The notes beneath the pieces were generated by a model. The model did no database searches. It saw only the letters and a program-made list of their open reading frames with translations, and was not told the origin of the DNA. Made by a program: the position numbers and the translations under genes. Shown here one piece after another: positions 24,458-32,391 of a stretch of DNA of 64,000 nucleotides. This DNA is from Candidatus Saccharimonadota bacterium (GTDB lineage: Bacteria; Patescibacteriota; Saccharimonadia; Saccharimonadales; Saccharimonadaceae). Each line of letters begins with the position of its first letter. Within the stretch, counting starts at the first letter, position 1. The DNA lies in NCBI GenBank assembly GCA_017406905.1, contig JAFQXN010000006.1:1-64000 (forward strand), written 5' to 3'.

Positions 24458-25690
24458 ATGAAAATTCGCAAACACAAATCCGATCTTGTGATATTATTCG
24501 CCACCCTTGGTCTCATGGCTCTTGGTCTCATTATCATTTACGCTATTGGCCCTATGCGCGCCAACGTCTTAAACGCTACCTACGGTACAGATTATGGCAC
24601 CAATGATTTCTTTTTTGGGCAACTACGCTCTGTAGGACTTTCACTCATAGCCTTCTTCTTAGCGTTTAAAGTTATACCATACAAATATATTAAGAAATAT
24701 GCCAAGCCTCTCATGATTATTGCCATCATACTTTCTGGTTTGCTCTGGGTACTTTCAATTATCGGCTCAAGTTTGGTTAAATGTGAGCTCGGCGAATGTC
24801 GTTGGTTTAACTTCGGTGGTCTTAGTTTCCAGCCAGCCGAATTTCTTAAGCTCGCCATGGTAATTTATCTCGCAGATTTTCTTTCTCGCAAAAAAGAAGA
24901 GGGCAATATCGGTAAATGGCGGGAGTTTTGGCTACCACTTCTCATCATCTGCGGAATTTCATTATTCCTTGTGGTGATCGCACAGGGCGATCTCGGCACC
25001 GGTGTAGCTCTCATTTCTATCATCTTTGGCATGCTCCTTATAGCCGGAGTTCCAGCAAAACAATACCTTATCATGCTTGCATTGGTCATCGTAGTCGCTG
25101 TAGGCGCTGTTGCTACGTCATCTCACCGTATGGAGAGAGTCGATGCCTGGATGGCCACTCTCACTGGCGGGGAATCATCAGACTCTACCTATCACATAGA
25201 AAATGCCATGTTGGCTATTGGTACCGGCGGTTTCTTTGGCGTAGGCATTGGCAATTCTGTTCAAGCCACCGGCTACCTTCCAGAATCCATCAATGATTCA
25301 GTTTTTGCTATCATGGGTGAAACTTTCGGCTTCGTCGGTCTTTTTCTCATCATGGTTGTTTTTGGCGCTATGTTACTACGTATGCTAAAAGTCGCCGAAG
25401 GCACTCAAGCGCTCGATAGCCGCCTTCTGATTATTGGAGTCTTCTCATGGACTCTAGCGCAAGTAGTAGTTAATATTATGGCTATGACAAGTCTAGTTCC
25501 GGTCACCGGTATTACTCTGCCACTTCTATCTTACGGTGGTACCAGTATGGTATTTATTACTTTTGCTATTGGCCTAGTTTTGCAACTTTCGTGCTATACT
25601 AGTAGAGAGGTAATAGTAAAAAATGAAGATATTAGTAGTCGGCGGGGGGTCCGGGGGGCATATCACTCCAGCCGTCGCCGTAATTCGTGA
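24458..25690 (+). CDS. ftsW: SEDS glycosyltransferase FtsW
   Basis: 410 aa with about ten membrane segments. Family hallmarks are RWFNFGGLSFQPAEFLKLAM (about residues 113-132), LIAGVP, GDLGTGVAL (about 179) and a C-terminal PVTGITLPLLSYGGTSM (about 349). It polymerises lipid II into glycan strands for the septum with FtsI. The start follows AAGGAATAG; an upstream ATG inside mraY is not favoured. The last 23 codons, basic and Ser/Arg-rich, overlap murG by 68 nt, which is unusually long. Confidence 0.95.
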   Translation: MKIRKHKSDLVILFATLGLMALGLIIIYAIGPMRANVLNATYGTDYGTNDFFFGQLRSVGLSLIAFFLAFKVIPYKYIKKYAKPLMIIAIILSGLLWVLSIIGSSLVKCELGECRWFNFGGLSFQPAEFLKLAMVIYLADFLSRKKEEGNIGKWREFWLPLLIICGISLFLVVIAQGDLGTGVALISIIFGMLLIAGVPAKQYLIMLALVIVVAVGAVATSSHRMERVDAWMATLTGGESSDSTYHIENAMLAIGTGGFFGVGIGNSVQATGYLPESINDSVFAIMGETFGFVGLFLIMVVFGAMLLRMLKVAEGTQALDSRLLIIGVFSWTLAQVVVNIMAMTSLVPVTGITLPLLSYGGTSMVFITFAIGLVLQLSCYTSREVIVKNEDISSRRGVRGAYHSSRRRNS

Positions 25691-26852
25691 AATTCTAGAA
25701 AAAAAACCACGCTCTGAAGTCCAATTTTGGACCGATTTCAAATACTATAAAAATGTCACCAAGCTCACTACCGAAATTGGTGTAGCTTGGGGCGAAGAGA
25801 AGAAGTCTCCCCGTAAGTCACCATACATTCGCGTTCGCAAAATCCCCGCCGGCAAGTTCCACCGCTATTCTAATTGGCATTTTCGCGATTATTTCATTCA
25901 TCTAGACATCACCATTAAAGATTTAATCATCGGCAACATTTTGGGCTTTTTTGGCTTCACCGCCGGCCTTATTACTACCTTTTTCCGCCTTGTTCGCAAA
26001 TCATCTCGCCCTGACATCATCTTCCTCAAGGGCGGCTATGTCTGCCTCCCAGTTGGCATCATCGCTAAGCTCTTTCATATTCCATACATCATTCACGAGT
26101 CCGACGTCGTAGCTGGCCTTGCCAATCGTATCCTAATGAAAAAAGCCAAAAAAGTCGCCTTCGGAATGCCACTTTCAGAAGAAGTCCTAGCTAAGCACCC
26201 AAATTACATCTGGACTGGCATCCCCGTCGGGCCAGAGTTCAAACCGGTTAGTCCCACTAAGCAATTATCGCTCAAGAAAGCCTTTTCATTCAATCCCGAC
26301 AAGCCCCTCGTAGTCATCACGGGCGGTTCTCAGGGCTCCGAAAACCTCAACAATGCCACGCGTGCAATTTTACCAGATTTACTTAAATTCGCATCCGTAG
26401 GCCTTATCGCTGGCCGCAAGCATTATGAAGGCATGGTAGATCTCAAAAAATACGAAAATTGGGACCATGCCAGTCTTGAATCCAATTTCCGTATGTGGGA
26501 GTTCAATACTACTATGGACGAGCTAATGGGTGCGGCAGATATCATCGTCTCTCGAGCTGGCGCTACCACTATTGCTGAAATGGCTGGCCTTAAAAAAGCC
26601 ACCATCCTAGTTCCGTTTGAGCGCCTTCCTGGCGGTCACCAGCAGAAAAACGCCGCCAGGCTCGAAGAAACTCACGCCGCCCTAGTTGTTAGTGATATGC
26701 AAATGGTCGAAAATCCCCAGATTCTCCTTGACCAGATTCACCATCTCGTCAAATCCCCCCGCCTCCGTGCCGATATGGCAGACAAGCTCGCCGAAGAAGC
26801 TCGTTCTGATGCCGCTAAGCGCCTAGCCGACATCATCCTGGAGGAAGCCTAA
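25623..26852 (+). CDS. murG: UDP-GlcNAc:lipid I GlcNAc transferase MurG
   Basis: 409 aa, GT-B fold. VVGGGSGGHITPAVAV at the N-terminus, then KGGYVCLPVGI (about residue 139), IHESDVVAGLANR (about 158), ITGGSQGSENLN (about 234) and SRAGATTIAEMAG (about 310). It adds GlcNAc to lipid I to give lipid II at the inner membrane face. It is longer than E. coli MurG (355 aa) because of an N-terminal domain insert near residues 50-105. GAGAGGTAAT precedes the ATG, and TATACT upstream inside ftsW may give an internal promoter. It ends TAATG, overlapping ftsQ by 1 nt. Confidence 0.95.
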   Translation: MKILVVGGGSGGHITPAVAVIREILEKKPRSEVQFWTDFKYYKNVTKLTTEIGVAWGEEKKSPRKSPYIRVRKIPAGKFHRYSNWHFRDYFIHLDITIKDLIIGNILGFFGFTAGLITTFFRLVRKSSRPDIIFLKGGYVCLPVGIIAKLFHIPYIIHESDVVAGLANRILMKKAKKVAFGMPLSEEVLAKHPNYIWTGIPVGPEFKPVSPTKQLSLKKAFSFNPDKPLVVITGGSQGSENLNNATRAILPDLLKFASVGLIAGRKHYEGMVDLKKYENWDHASLESNFRMWEFNTTMDELMGAADIIVSRAGATTIAEMAGLKKATILVPFERLPGGHQQKNAARLEETHAALVVSDMQMVENPQILLDQIHHLVKSPRLRADMADKLAEEARSDAAKRLADIILEEA

Positions 26853-27547
26853 TGCCCAAATTCATCAAAAAACTTTCACCCAATAAATCAAAATCCAAAG
26901 CCAAGCCTTCTGCCGCTCCGTCTTCCGAGCCTACCACTCCAGCTCAGCCGCAAATCGCTCGCCGTTCCATGAATCGTAAATCTACTATCAAGTCTGGTCG
27001 CACCATCGGCGAAAAAAGGGAACACCTCGAAACCGCCAACGAGCGCGCCGCTGCTCGTAAGAAAGACAAACGCAAAAACACATGGCGCGTCATCTTCGTC
27101 AGTATCGGCTTCATGGTTTTTGCGACCATCCTCATCGCGGTCGGTATTTCAATTATTAGCAGTAGCAAAGATAAAGAAGACACCGTCGTACAAGATTCTC
27201 AGCCCACCGCTCCTATCCATGAACCCACCGTCGAGATTGTCGATGAGGATGCCTCCGCTACCAATGGCAAAATCACTAATCGTATGCGCGAATACATCGG
27301 TCAGGCTGAAGCAGATTTTCGCGATCTCGGATATGCTCCCATTAAAGCAGTTCTTCCCACTGGCACTATCCGCGAGGTTAATTTCTACCTAGAAGGCCAC
27401 CCAGGTTTTGTCAAAATGACCATAGATCGCGACACTGCCGTCTCAGTTGAAGACGCCGACCGAATGTTCCGTTATCTAGAAGCTAAGGGGATTACAGACT
27501 TCTCCTATATCGATGTCCGCCTAGACGGCAAAGCTTACTGGAAATAG
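26852..27547 (+). CDS. ftsQ: FtsQ/DivIB-like division protein
   Basis: 231 aa. Long basic, disordered cytoplasmic tail (about 1-80), one membrane segment (about 81-103), and a short extracellular domain ending in FSYIDVRLDGKAYWK, the IDxRxxGKxYxK-type ending characteristic of FtsQ. The usual POTRA domain is not evident and the extracellular part is small. Its place at the end of the rsmH-murG cluster supports the call. It is coupled to murG by TAATG. Confidence 0.75.
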   Translation: MPKFIKKLSPNKSKSKAKPSAAPSSEPTTPAQPQIARRSMNRKSTIKSGRTIGEKREHLETANERAAARKKDKRKNTWRVIFVSIGFMVFATILIAVGISIISSSKDKEDTVVQDSQPTAPIHEPTVEIVDEDASATNGKITNRMREYIGQAEADFRDLGYAPIKAVLPTGTIREVNFYLEGHPGFVKMTIDRDTAVSVEDADRMFRYLEAKGITDFSYIDVRLDGKAYWK

Positions 27548-27572
27548 CTCACGGACACGGAAGCAGGGAATT

Positions 27573-27624
27573 GTTCGGTTTTTGTTCTATCCCGTAATGC
27601 CCTATTTCTGTTCGGTTTTTGTTC
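27573..27624 (+). repeat. Two direct copies of GTTCGGTTTTTGTTC
   Basis: Exact 15-mers at 27573-27587 and 27610-27624, 37 nt apart, in intergenic DNA. A third exact copy is at 28615-28629 in the VirD4-like gene. Near copies are at about 15620 (TTGCTCGGTTTTTG, priA) and 35357-35370 on the minus strand (dprA). Confidence 0.8.
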
Positions 27625-27650
27625 AGGAAATTTCACACTCAAAAATATTA

Positions 27651-27680
27651 AAGCGCCTACAAAAACTCCGCAAAACAGGG
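27651..27680 (+). repeat. Dispersed repeat, copy in intergenic DNA
   Basis: AAGCGCCTACAAAAACTCCG followed by CAAAACAGGG. The same 30 bases, with two changes, occur in the second FemAB gene at 63405-63438. This is the only strong copy outside a gene. Confidence 0.8.
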
Positions 27681-28182
27681 AAAAACACTAAAAAGGGAAA
27701 GAAAATGGGGAAATGTCAAATTTGGCAAAAATCCTCGAAAATCCACAAAAATCCAACAAATTTGACTAAGCCACGGGGCGCTTAAAACTTCGGCCGCATT
27801 TACCGACTTTAATCATTATAAACTTCATAAAAATATGATATATAAAAGTTCGCTTAAGCGCCTCATAGCCACTATTATTACTCACGGCGAAGCCCGCCTA
27901 GCTATGGCTAATAATTGAAAGGCTTTTAAGGCTCTCGCAGCCCATTGGAATATCATTTTAGACGACTCACCTTCACGACGTGAGCATCTTACCCATTAAA
28001 GACGCATGTTCTACTGCCTTTTCCGTTTATGCTTAATGTCCGAAAATATGCATTGTGCGACATTAAGACTTTCATAAAAAGACGATTCATCATTCATCAA
28101 GGTATTTGCTTAGTCCATCAAAAATCTCACAATTCTCTGCTTTTTATTAATAATTCTAGGTTTAATTCTAATTAGCTCAAGT

Positions 28183-31164
28183 TTAATGCTTGATCGCCAA
28201 AAACCCATCCACCGAGTTATCTCTACTGGCAAAATCTTCCGTCCGTTTAACAGGGGTAGACAGAGAGATAGGGGTATGTGAGGGGTGTATTTCTGTAGGA
28301 GATTTTTCCTGATATTCCACCTCTGGCTTAACAGGGGTAGATTTGTTAGCCTTTTCGCCATCCGCTTTCACTAGTCTATCAGAGGGAACTGCAGGGGTGG
28401 ATTTCGTTCTCTTTTCGAATCGCTTTTTCCCTTTCCTAATGACGGGGCGACTATTTTCTGTACTAGTCTTCTCTGCCGGCTTATTTTCCCCTTCACCCGT
28501 CTCGTTTACCAATTTTGCTAAATCTTTCAAGCCCAGACGCTCCTTGCCCTCAGCCATATTTGGGCTTATTCCGTTACGACGAAGATTCGCCGGCGAAATC
28601 GCCGCTTTCCTTAAGTTCGGTTTTTGTTCGGCATTACGATTAACCTGCCTCGCCGGGCGGCCAGCATTGGTTCGCTCCGTTTCAGTTTTTATTATTAGTT
28701 TTGGCGAATCTTGTCTCCCGGAATCCGCTAACTCTCTCTTATATTTCTCGGATTGCTCAATCGTTGCTCTAATTTCAGCTTCTACTTCCATTCTGGGCCT
28801 AGCAAAATATTCCCGCGAATTGGCGATAATCGCCTCGAAATTATCTTTTGGAGTGTCAGGTATTGAGAGAGTGGTCGCCGAAAACGCCGGCACTTTTTCA
28901 CCATTGATAATCATCGAAATAATAAAATGCCGATTATTCAGTTGCAGCAAATCCGAAGCCTCAAACGTAGGCTCAAATTGCTTTACTAGCACAGGGGCAT
29001 CATCCGCCGACACCCGGAAAGAAATAGTCGTACCTACGTTGCCAAAAACCGCGTCTCTTACCGAATCTGTCATCTGTGATACGTATTGATTGGCCACTGT
29101 CAAATTCAAACCATATTTACGTGCCTCTGACAGGATTACCGCAAACGAATCCGTGGCAAAATTTTGAAATTCATCCACATACAAATAAAATGGACGTCTA
29201 TCTTTGACATCTGGTATATCCGAACGCGACATCGCCGCCAGCTGTACCTTGGTCACCAAGAAAGCTCCCAGAATCGAAGCATTATCTTCACCAATCAGAC
29301 CTTTAGACAAATTCACTACTAATATTTTGCCTTCATCCATGATCTTCCGAATGTCAAAAGAAGACTTAGTTTGGCCAATAATGTTGCGAATAATTGGATT
29401 TGCCGTGAAAGCCCCCACTTTATTTAATACCGGCGCGATGGATTCGTTCACCTGCTTATCATTCCACTGACCAAACTCATGCTTCCAGAATTGTAATACG
29501 GTCACATCCTTACAGTATTCCAGAGTCTCTTTACGAAAATCTTTATCCGTCAAAAGCCTAGAAATATCTAGGAGCGTCGTTTCGGGCCTATCCAGTAGTG
29601 CTAGTAAGGTGTATCTGAGAATATGCTCTAGCCTTGGGCCCCAAGAATCGCCGAACATTCGCTTCAATACGCCTATCACCTCCGAACAAATATTTGGTTT
29701 CCTCGCTGGATCTGTAATCTCCAGCGGATTAAAAGCTACTGGAAATGCCGTATCGGCTGGGTTGAAATATACTACATCTTTTACCCTTGATTCCGGTATG
29801 AAACGCAAATTATCAATTGCAAAATCTCCATGCGGGTCTATAATGCAGTATCCTTGATTGTAAAAAATGTCAGACAAGGCCAAGAGTTCAAGCATCCCGC
29901 TTTTCCCCGCCCCAGTTTGCCCAATAATGTATACATGACGCGACCTGTCACGACGTAATAAGCCAAACTGATGATTAATTCCCCTAAAATTCGTCAAACC
30001 AAAGGCCGAGATATTCTCGTCTATTGCTACATCACCGGTCAAAACTGGTAATTTGGCTGGCGGCTCTGCAGTTTTAGAAGAAGCCCAAACAATGTTAGGC
30101 GTCTCCACCGACGTATGTGGCAAATGATATACCGAAGCCAGCTCTGATATATTTAAAATAAATCCTCGCCCGGTAAATTGCCGCATCTTATAAGCGTCTA
30201 AATCAGCAGGGTTAAAACTCCCGCCTAACTGCTTGAAACCATTCAGATTTGTCGAATTATACTGTTTAAATGTGCCCACCAGAGCCTGCATATTTAGCTT
30301 TGCATCTGTATCATTCTGACCTAGATATGCCAGGCGAATCTTTACTTCATACCCAAGCTTCGTAGCCTTTTCTTCGGCTTTGGAAATTCTCGTTTTATCT
30401 CGTTCCGAAAGCTCTATCGTAGTCTCTGAGCCACTTCCACCCGCTGGCGGCCGAAATAGCGCCGCGAAAGCTTCCACTATCCAGGTCCAATCAATCCCGG
30501 TATTGCCCAAAGTCCTCTTTTTTCCTGATTTTACGCGCCTTATCCACTTGTCAGTGGTATTTTTATGCCAATCATCCGGTATTGGTCGCGCCAAAATCTG
30601 AATCCAAAGCTCCTCGGATTTGTCTGAGCTTAATTTCGCCAACGTACCAGTAACACCGGCCAAAGGGTCCACCTCGAAACTGTCGAAAGTCTTAATCGGC
30701 AAAGCTTCATTATCCGTCAGCCCTAGTTCGGAAGAATATTGCACTGGGTATTTGCTGCGGTCATCCACGTAATCCTCTTTCATCTTATATATCTGCACGG
30801 TAGGATATTGGGAATAAATTTGCCCTTCTACAAAGCTCTGTAAAACTTTTGGCGCCCACACATAAAACCGAATTTGTCCTGCAGTAGAAACAATCTCAAA
30901 TGATAAATGCTCTTGTATGCCCCCAGAATTCTTTAATTCTTGTTTGTCGCGCAAAATCCCATGTAAACTAGCAAAAAGTTGTTCCGCCGCCAGTTCTTTC
31001 TTGTCGTTTTCGCGGGGTATTTCAAGCATCAACAGCACGGAATCCACATTCAATACCTTCAACTTGTTCAGTTTTTTATAATTCCGATAGGTCAAAAAAG
31101 CCAATATTCCCACCGCTGGAATCCAGAATATCGGCATTAAAATAAAATGTATGACAGCTTCCAT
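28183..31164 (-). CDS. VirD4/TraG-like membrane-anchored DNA-coupling ATPase
   Basis: 993 aa. One N-terminal membrane segment (about residues 5-25), a long N-domain, then an AAA+ coupling-protein core with Walker A GQTGAGKSGM (about 415) and Walker B FYLYVDEFQNF (about 660). The C-terminal 200 residues are disordered, Lys- and Pro-rich. Such ATPases feed DNA or protein to type IV secretion channels or pili. In host-attached Saccharibacteria, type IV-like machinery may serve contact or DNA uptake; that is inference. No other secretion genes lie nearby. TAAAAT (31171-31176, complement) ends 6 nt before the ATG. Confidence 0.85.
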   Translation of the reverse strand: MEAVIHFILMPIFWIPAVGILAFLTYRNYKKLNKLKVLNVDSVLLMLEIPRENDKKELAAEQLFASLHGILRDKQELKNSGGIQEHLSFEIVSTAGQIRFYVWAPKVLQSFVEGQIYSQYPTVQIYKMKEDYVDDRSKYPVQYSSELGLTDNEALPIKTFDSFEVDPLAGVTGTLAKLSSDKSEELWIQILARPIPDDWHKNTTDKWIRRVKSGKKRTLGNTGIDWTWIVEAFAALFRPPAGGSGSETTIELSERDKTRISKAEEKATKLGYEVKIRLAYLGQNDTDAKLNMQALVGTFKQYNSTNLNGFKQLGGSFNPADLDAYKMRQFTGRGFILNISELASVYHLPHTSVETPNIVWASSKTAEPPAKLPVLTGDVAIDENISAFGLTNFRGINHQFGLLRRDRSRHVYIIGQTGAGKSGMLELLALSDIFYNQGYCIIDPHGDFAIDNLRFIPESRVKDVVYFNPADTAFPVAFNPLEITDPARKPNICSEVIGVLKRMFGDSWGPRLEHILRYTLLALLDRPETTLLDISRLLTDKDFRKETLEYCKDVTVLQFWKHEFGQWNDKQVNESIAPVLNKVGAFTANPIIRNIIGQTKSSFDIRKIMDEGKILVVNLSKGLIGEDNASILGAFLVTKVQLAAMSRSDIPDVKDRRPFYLYVDEFQNFATDSFAVILSEARKYGLNLTVANQYVSQMTDSVRDAVFGNVGTTISFRVSADDAPVLVKQFEPTFEASDLLQLNNRHFIISMIINGEKVPAFSATTLSIPDTPKDNFEAIIANSREYFARPRMEVEAEIRATIEQSEKYKRELADSGRQDSPKLIIKTETERTNAGRPARQVNRNAEQKPNLRKAAISPANLRRNGISPNMAEGKERLGLKDLAKLVNETGEGENKPAEKTSTENSRPVIRKGKKRFEKRTKSTPAVPSDRLVKADGEKANKSTPVKPEVEYQEKSPTEIHPSHTPISLSTPVKRTEDFASRDNSVDGFLAIKH
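28615..28629 (+). repeat. Third copy of GTTCGGTTTTTGTTC
   Basis: It lies in the disordered C-terminal tail of the VirD4-like gene, which is on the opposite strand and reads AEQKPN here. Confidence 0.75.
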
Positions 31165-31183
31165 AAATCCATTTTATCATATA

Positions 31184-32212
31184 TTACGCTAGCGTATATG
31201 AATTTTTATCAACCTTCTTAAAAAGCTTTTTATTTTGAAGATTCAACAAAATCGTAGTTTCTTTTACCTTACGTACTTTTAAAACCTGCTTTACTATTTC
31301 TTCACGAGTCAACGGCTCGCCTGCTTTCTCTAAAATAGACTTAATAATATCTGATATAGTTCCCTTCTTATAGCCCCAGGAACTTAACGCATAAATTCCC
31401 CGACCGATCAATACGAATCTTGAATCCTTAATTAATTCATTATGGATAGCCTGTACAGTTACATTTTTACGCTTGAAATTGGATTCCCGGATCTCTTTCG
31501 CAATATCGGAAAAATGCATTGGCTCTTTCTTCGTTTCTAAAATTACAAAAATCTTATCACGAATATTCTTTGGATTTACCGATGGCCACTTCGTTAAGCC
31601 CCATAGTCCATTCAGAGTTGCGAGCAACTTAGAAATTGATGCAATTGCTCTAATATGGTCAGGATGCTCATAATTTAGTTTTTCGTCAAGCTCATCAAGC
31701 GTCATTGGTTTTTTATTTTCTTTGATAATCTTTACAATTTCGTCTACGCGCTCTTTGATTGCCGCTGCATTGCCGTATTCTGCGATCCCCGCAGCCGCAT
31801 TATAGCGGTCGTTTTCTTCTATTACCGTCAAACTCCTAGAAAAAGTCGCTATAAAATAAATTCCCGTTCTTTCCGATGCGGTGGTCTCTCTCCCATACAC
31901 TTTATCGGCCAAATCGGAAATTTTTGCAACTCTTCCCATCTCGGTTAAATTACGTATTAAGATTTTTTCGGCCGCTGCAAGTTCTGGAATCTGATTCTCC
32001 TCCGCAGCAATCTGAAGACGAATCAAAATAGCTTTCTCCAATTGACGTACGCGCTCCCTTGTAATTGAAAGCATTTCGCCAATTTGTTCAAGAGTCTCCT
32101 TGCTACCGTTTAAACCAAAACGACGAGAAATAATTTCCTTCTCCCTGTCTTGCTCGATAATTTCTAGACTGCCAGAAATTGCATTTTTTAGGATTTCCGC
32201 GTTTTGAGTCAT
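31184..32212 (-). CDS. Sigma region 4-like plus HARE-HTH domain protein
   Basis: 342 aa. The N-terminal EKEIISRRFGLNGSKETLEQIGEMLSITRERVRQLEKAIL (about residues 24-63) is a sigma-70 region 4 helix-turn-helix, the part that reads the -35 element. No region 2 is present, so it cannot act as a full sigma factor. Later segments (KKPMTLDELDEKLN, EPMHFSDIAKEIRE and EPLTREEIVKQVLK) look like winged-helix HARE-HTH units, as in RNA polymerase delta. It may modulate RNA polymerase at promoters. The start follows AAAGGTAGAG. Confidence 0.75.
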   Translation of the reverse strand: MTQNAEILKNAISGSLEIIEQDREKEIISRRFGLNGSKETLEQIGEMLSITRERVRQLEKAILIRLQIAAEENQIPELAAAEKILIRNLTEMGRVAKISDLADKVYGRETTASERTGIYFIATFSRSLTVIEENDRYNAAAGIAEYGNAAAIKERVDEIVKIIKENKKPMTLDELDEKLNYEHPDHIRAIASISKLLATLNGLWGLTKWPSVNPKNIRDKIFVILETKKEPMHFSDIAKEIRESNFKRKNVTVQAIHNELIKDSRFVLIGRGIYALSSWGYKKGTISDIIKSILEKAGEPLTREEIVKQVLKVRKVKETTILLNLQNKKLFKKVDKNSYTLA

Positions 32213-32391
32213 CTCTACCTTTCTTTATCCACCCCTGATTTAGTTGTCAATTTATACTATAATATCATAAGTTTGCTTTAATGTCAACTATGAAAATTAT
32301 TACTTCTCACTACTATTGTAGCACATTTTTTACATTTTTTGAAAAAAGTGATAAAAACATAAACATTATCCAAAAAATATGACAAAAATAT

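Larger units (their letters stand above)
1985..27682 (+). repeat. Strand-biased CAGGGAA heptamer
   Basis: By-eye positions on the + strand: 1985, 4547, 6499, 8447, 8745, 12995, 13128, 14443, 15874, 17665, 19212, 19639, 20551, 24037, 27564 and 27676. The reverse complement occurs once in this span (2297) and four times after it (33392, 36011, 44569, 51046). It occurs in plus-strand genes, minus-strand genes and between genes. No + copy was found after 27.7 kb. Confidence 0.6.
27548..28182. other. 635-nt intergenic region rich in repeats and dyads
   Basis: No gene is supported; the one ORF of about 67 codons has no start signal and low-complexity Lys-rich content. It holds two CAGGGAA sites (27564, 27676), two GTTCGGTTTTTGTTC copies (27573, 27610) and one copy of the dispersed AAGCGCC repeat (27651-27680). 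Three inverted repeats are present: GGCGCTTAA/TTAAGCGCC (27777-27785, 27854-27862), CTCAC/GTGAG (27966-27984) and CTTAATGTC/GACATTAAG (28032-28040, 28059-28067). The right half could encode a structured RNA on either strand. It divides the mostly plus-strand cell-wall cluster from a mostly minus-strand region. Confidence 0.6.

Noticed and set aside
27582-27785. Possible 67-codon Lys-rich gene after ftsQ
   Set aside because: Low complexity, no promoter or ribosome site, and it runs through repeat copies that explain its content.
28032-28067. Inverted repeat as a dif/XerCD site
   Set aside because: Arms are 9 bp with an 18-nt spacer, unlike the 11-6-11 layout, and no match to the dif consensus was seen.
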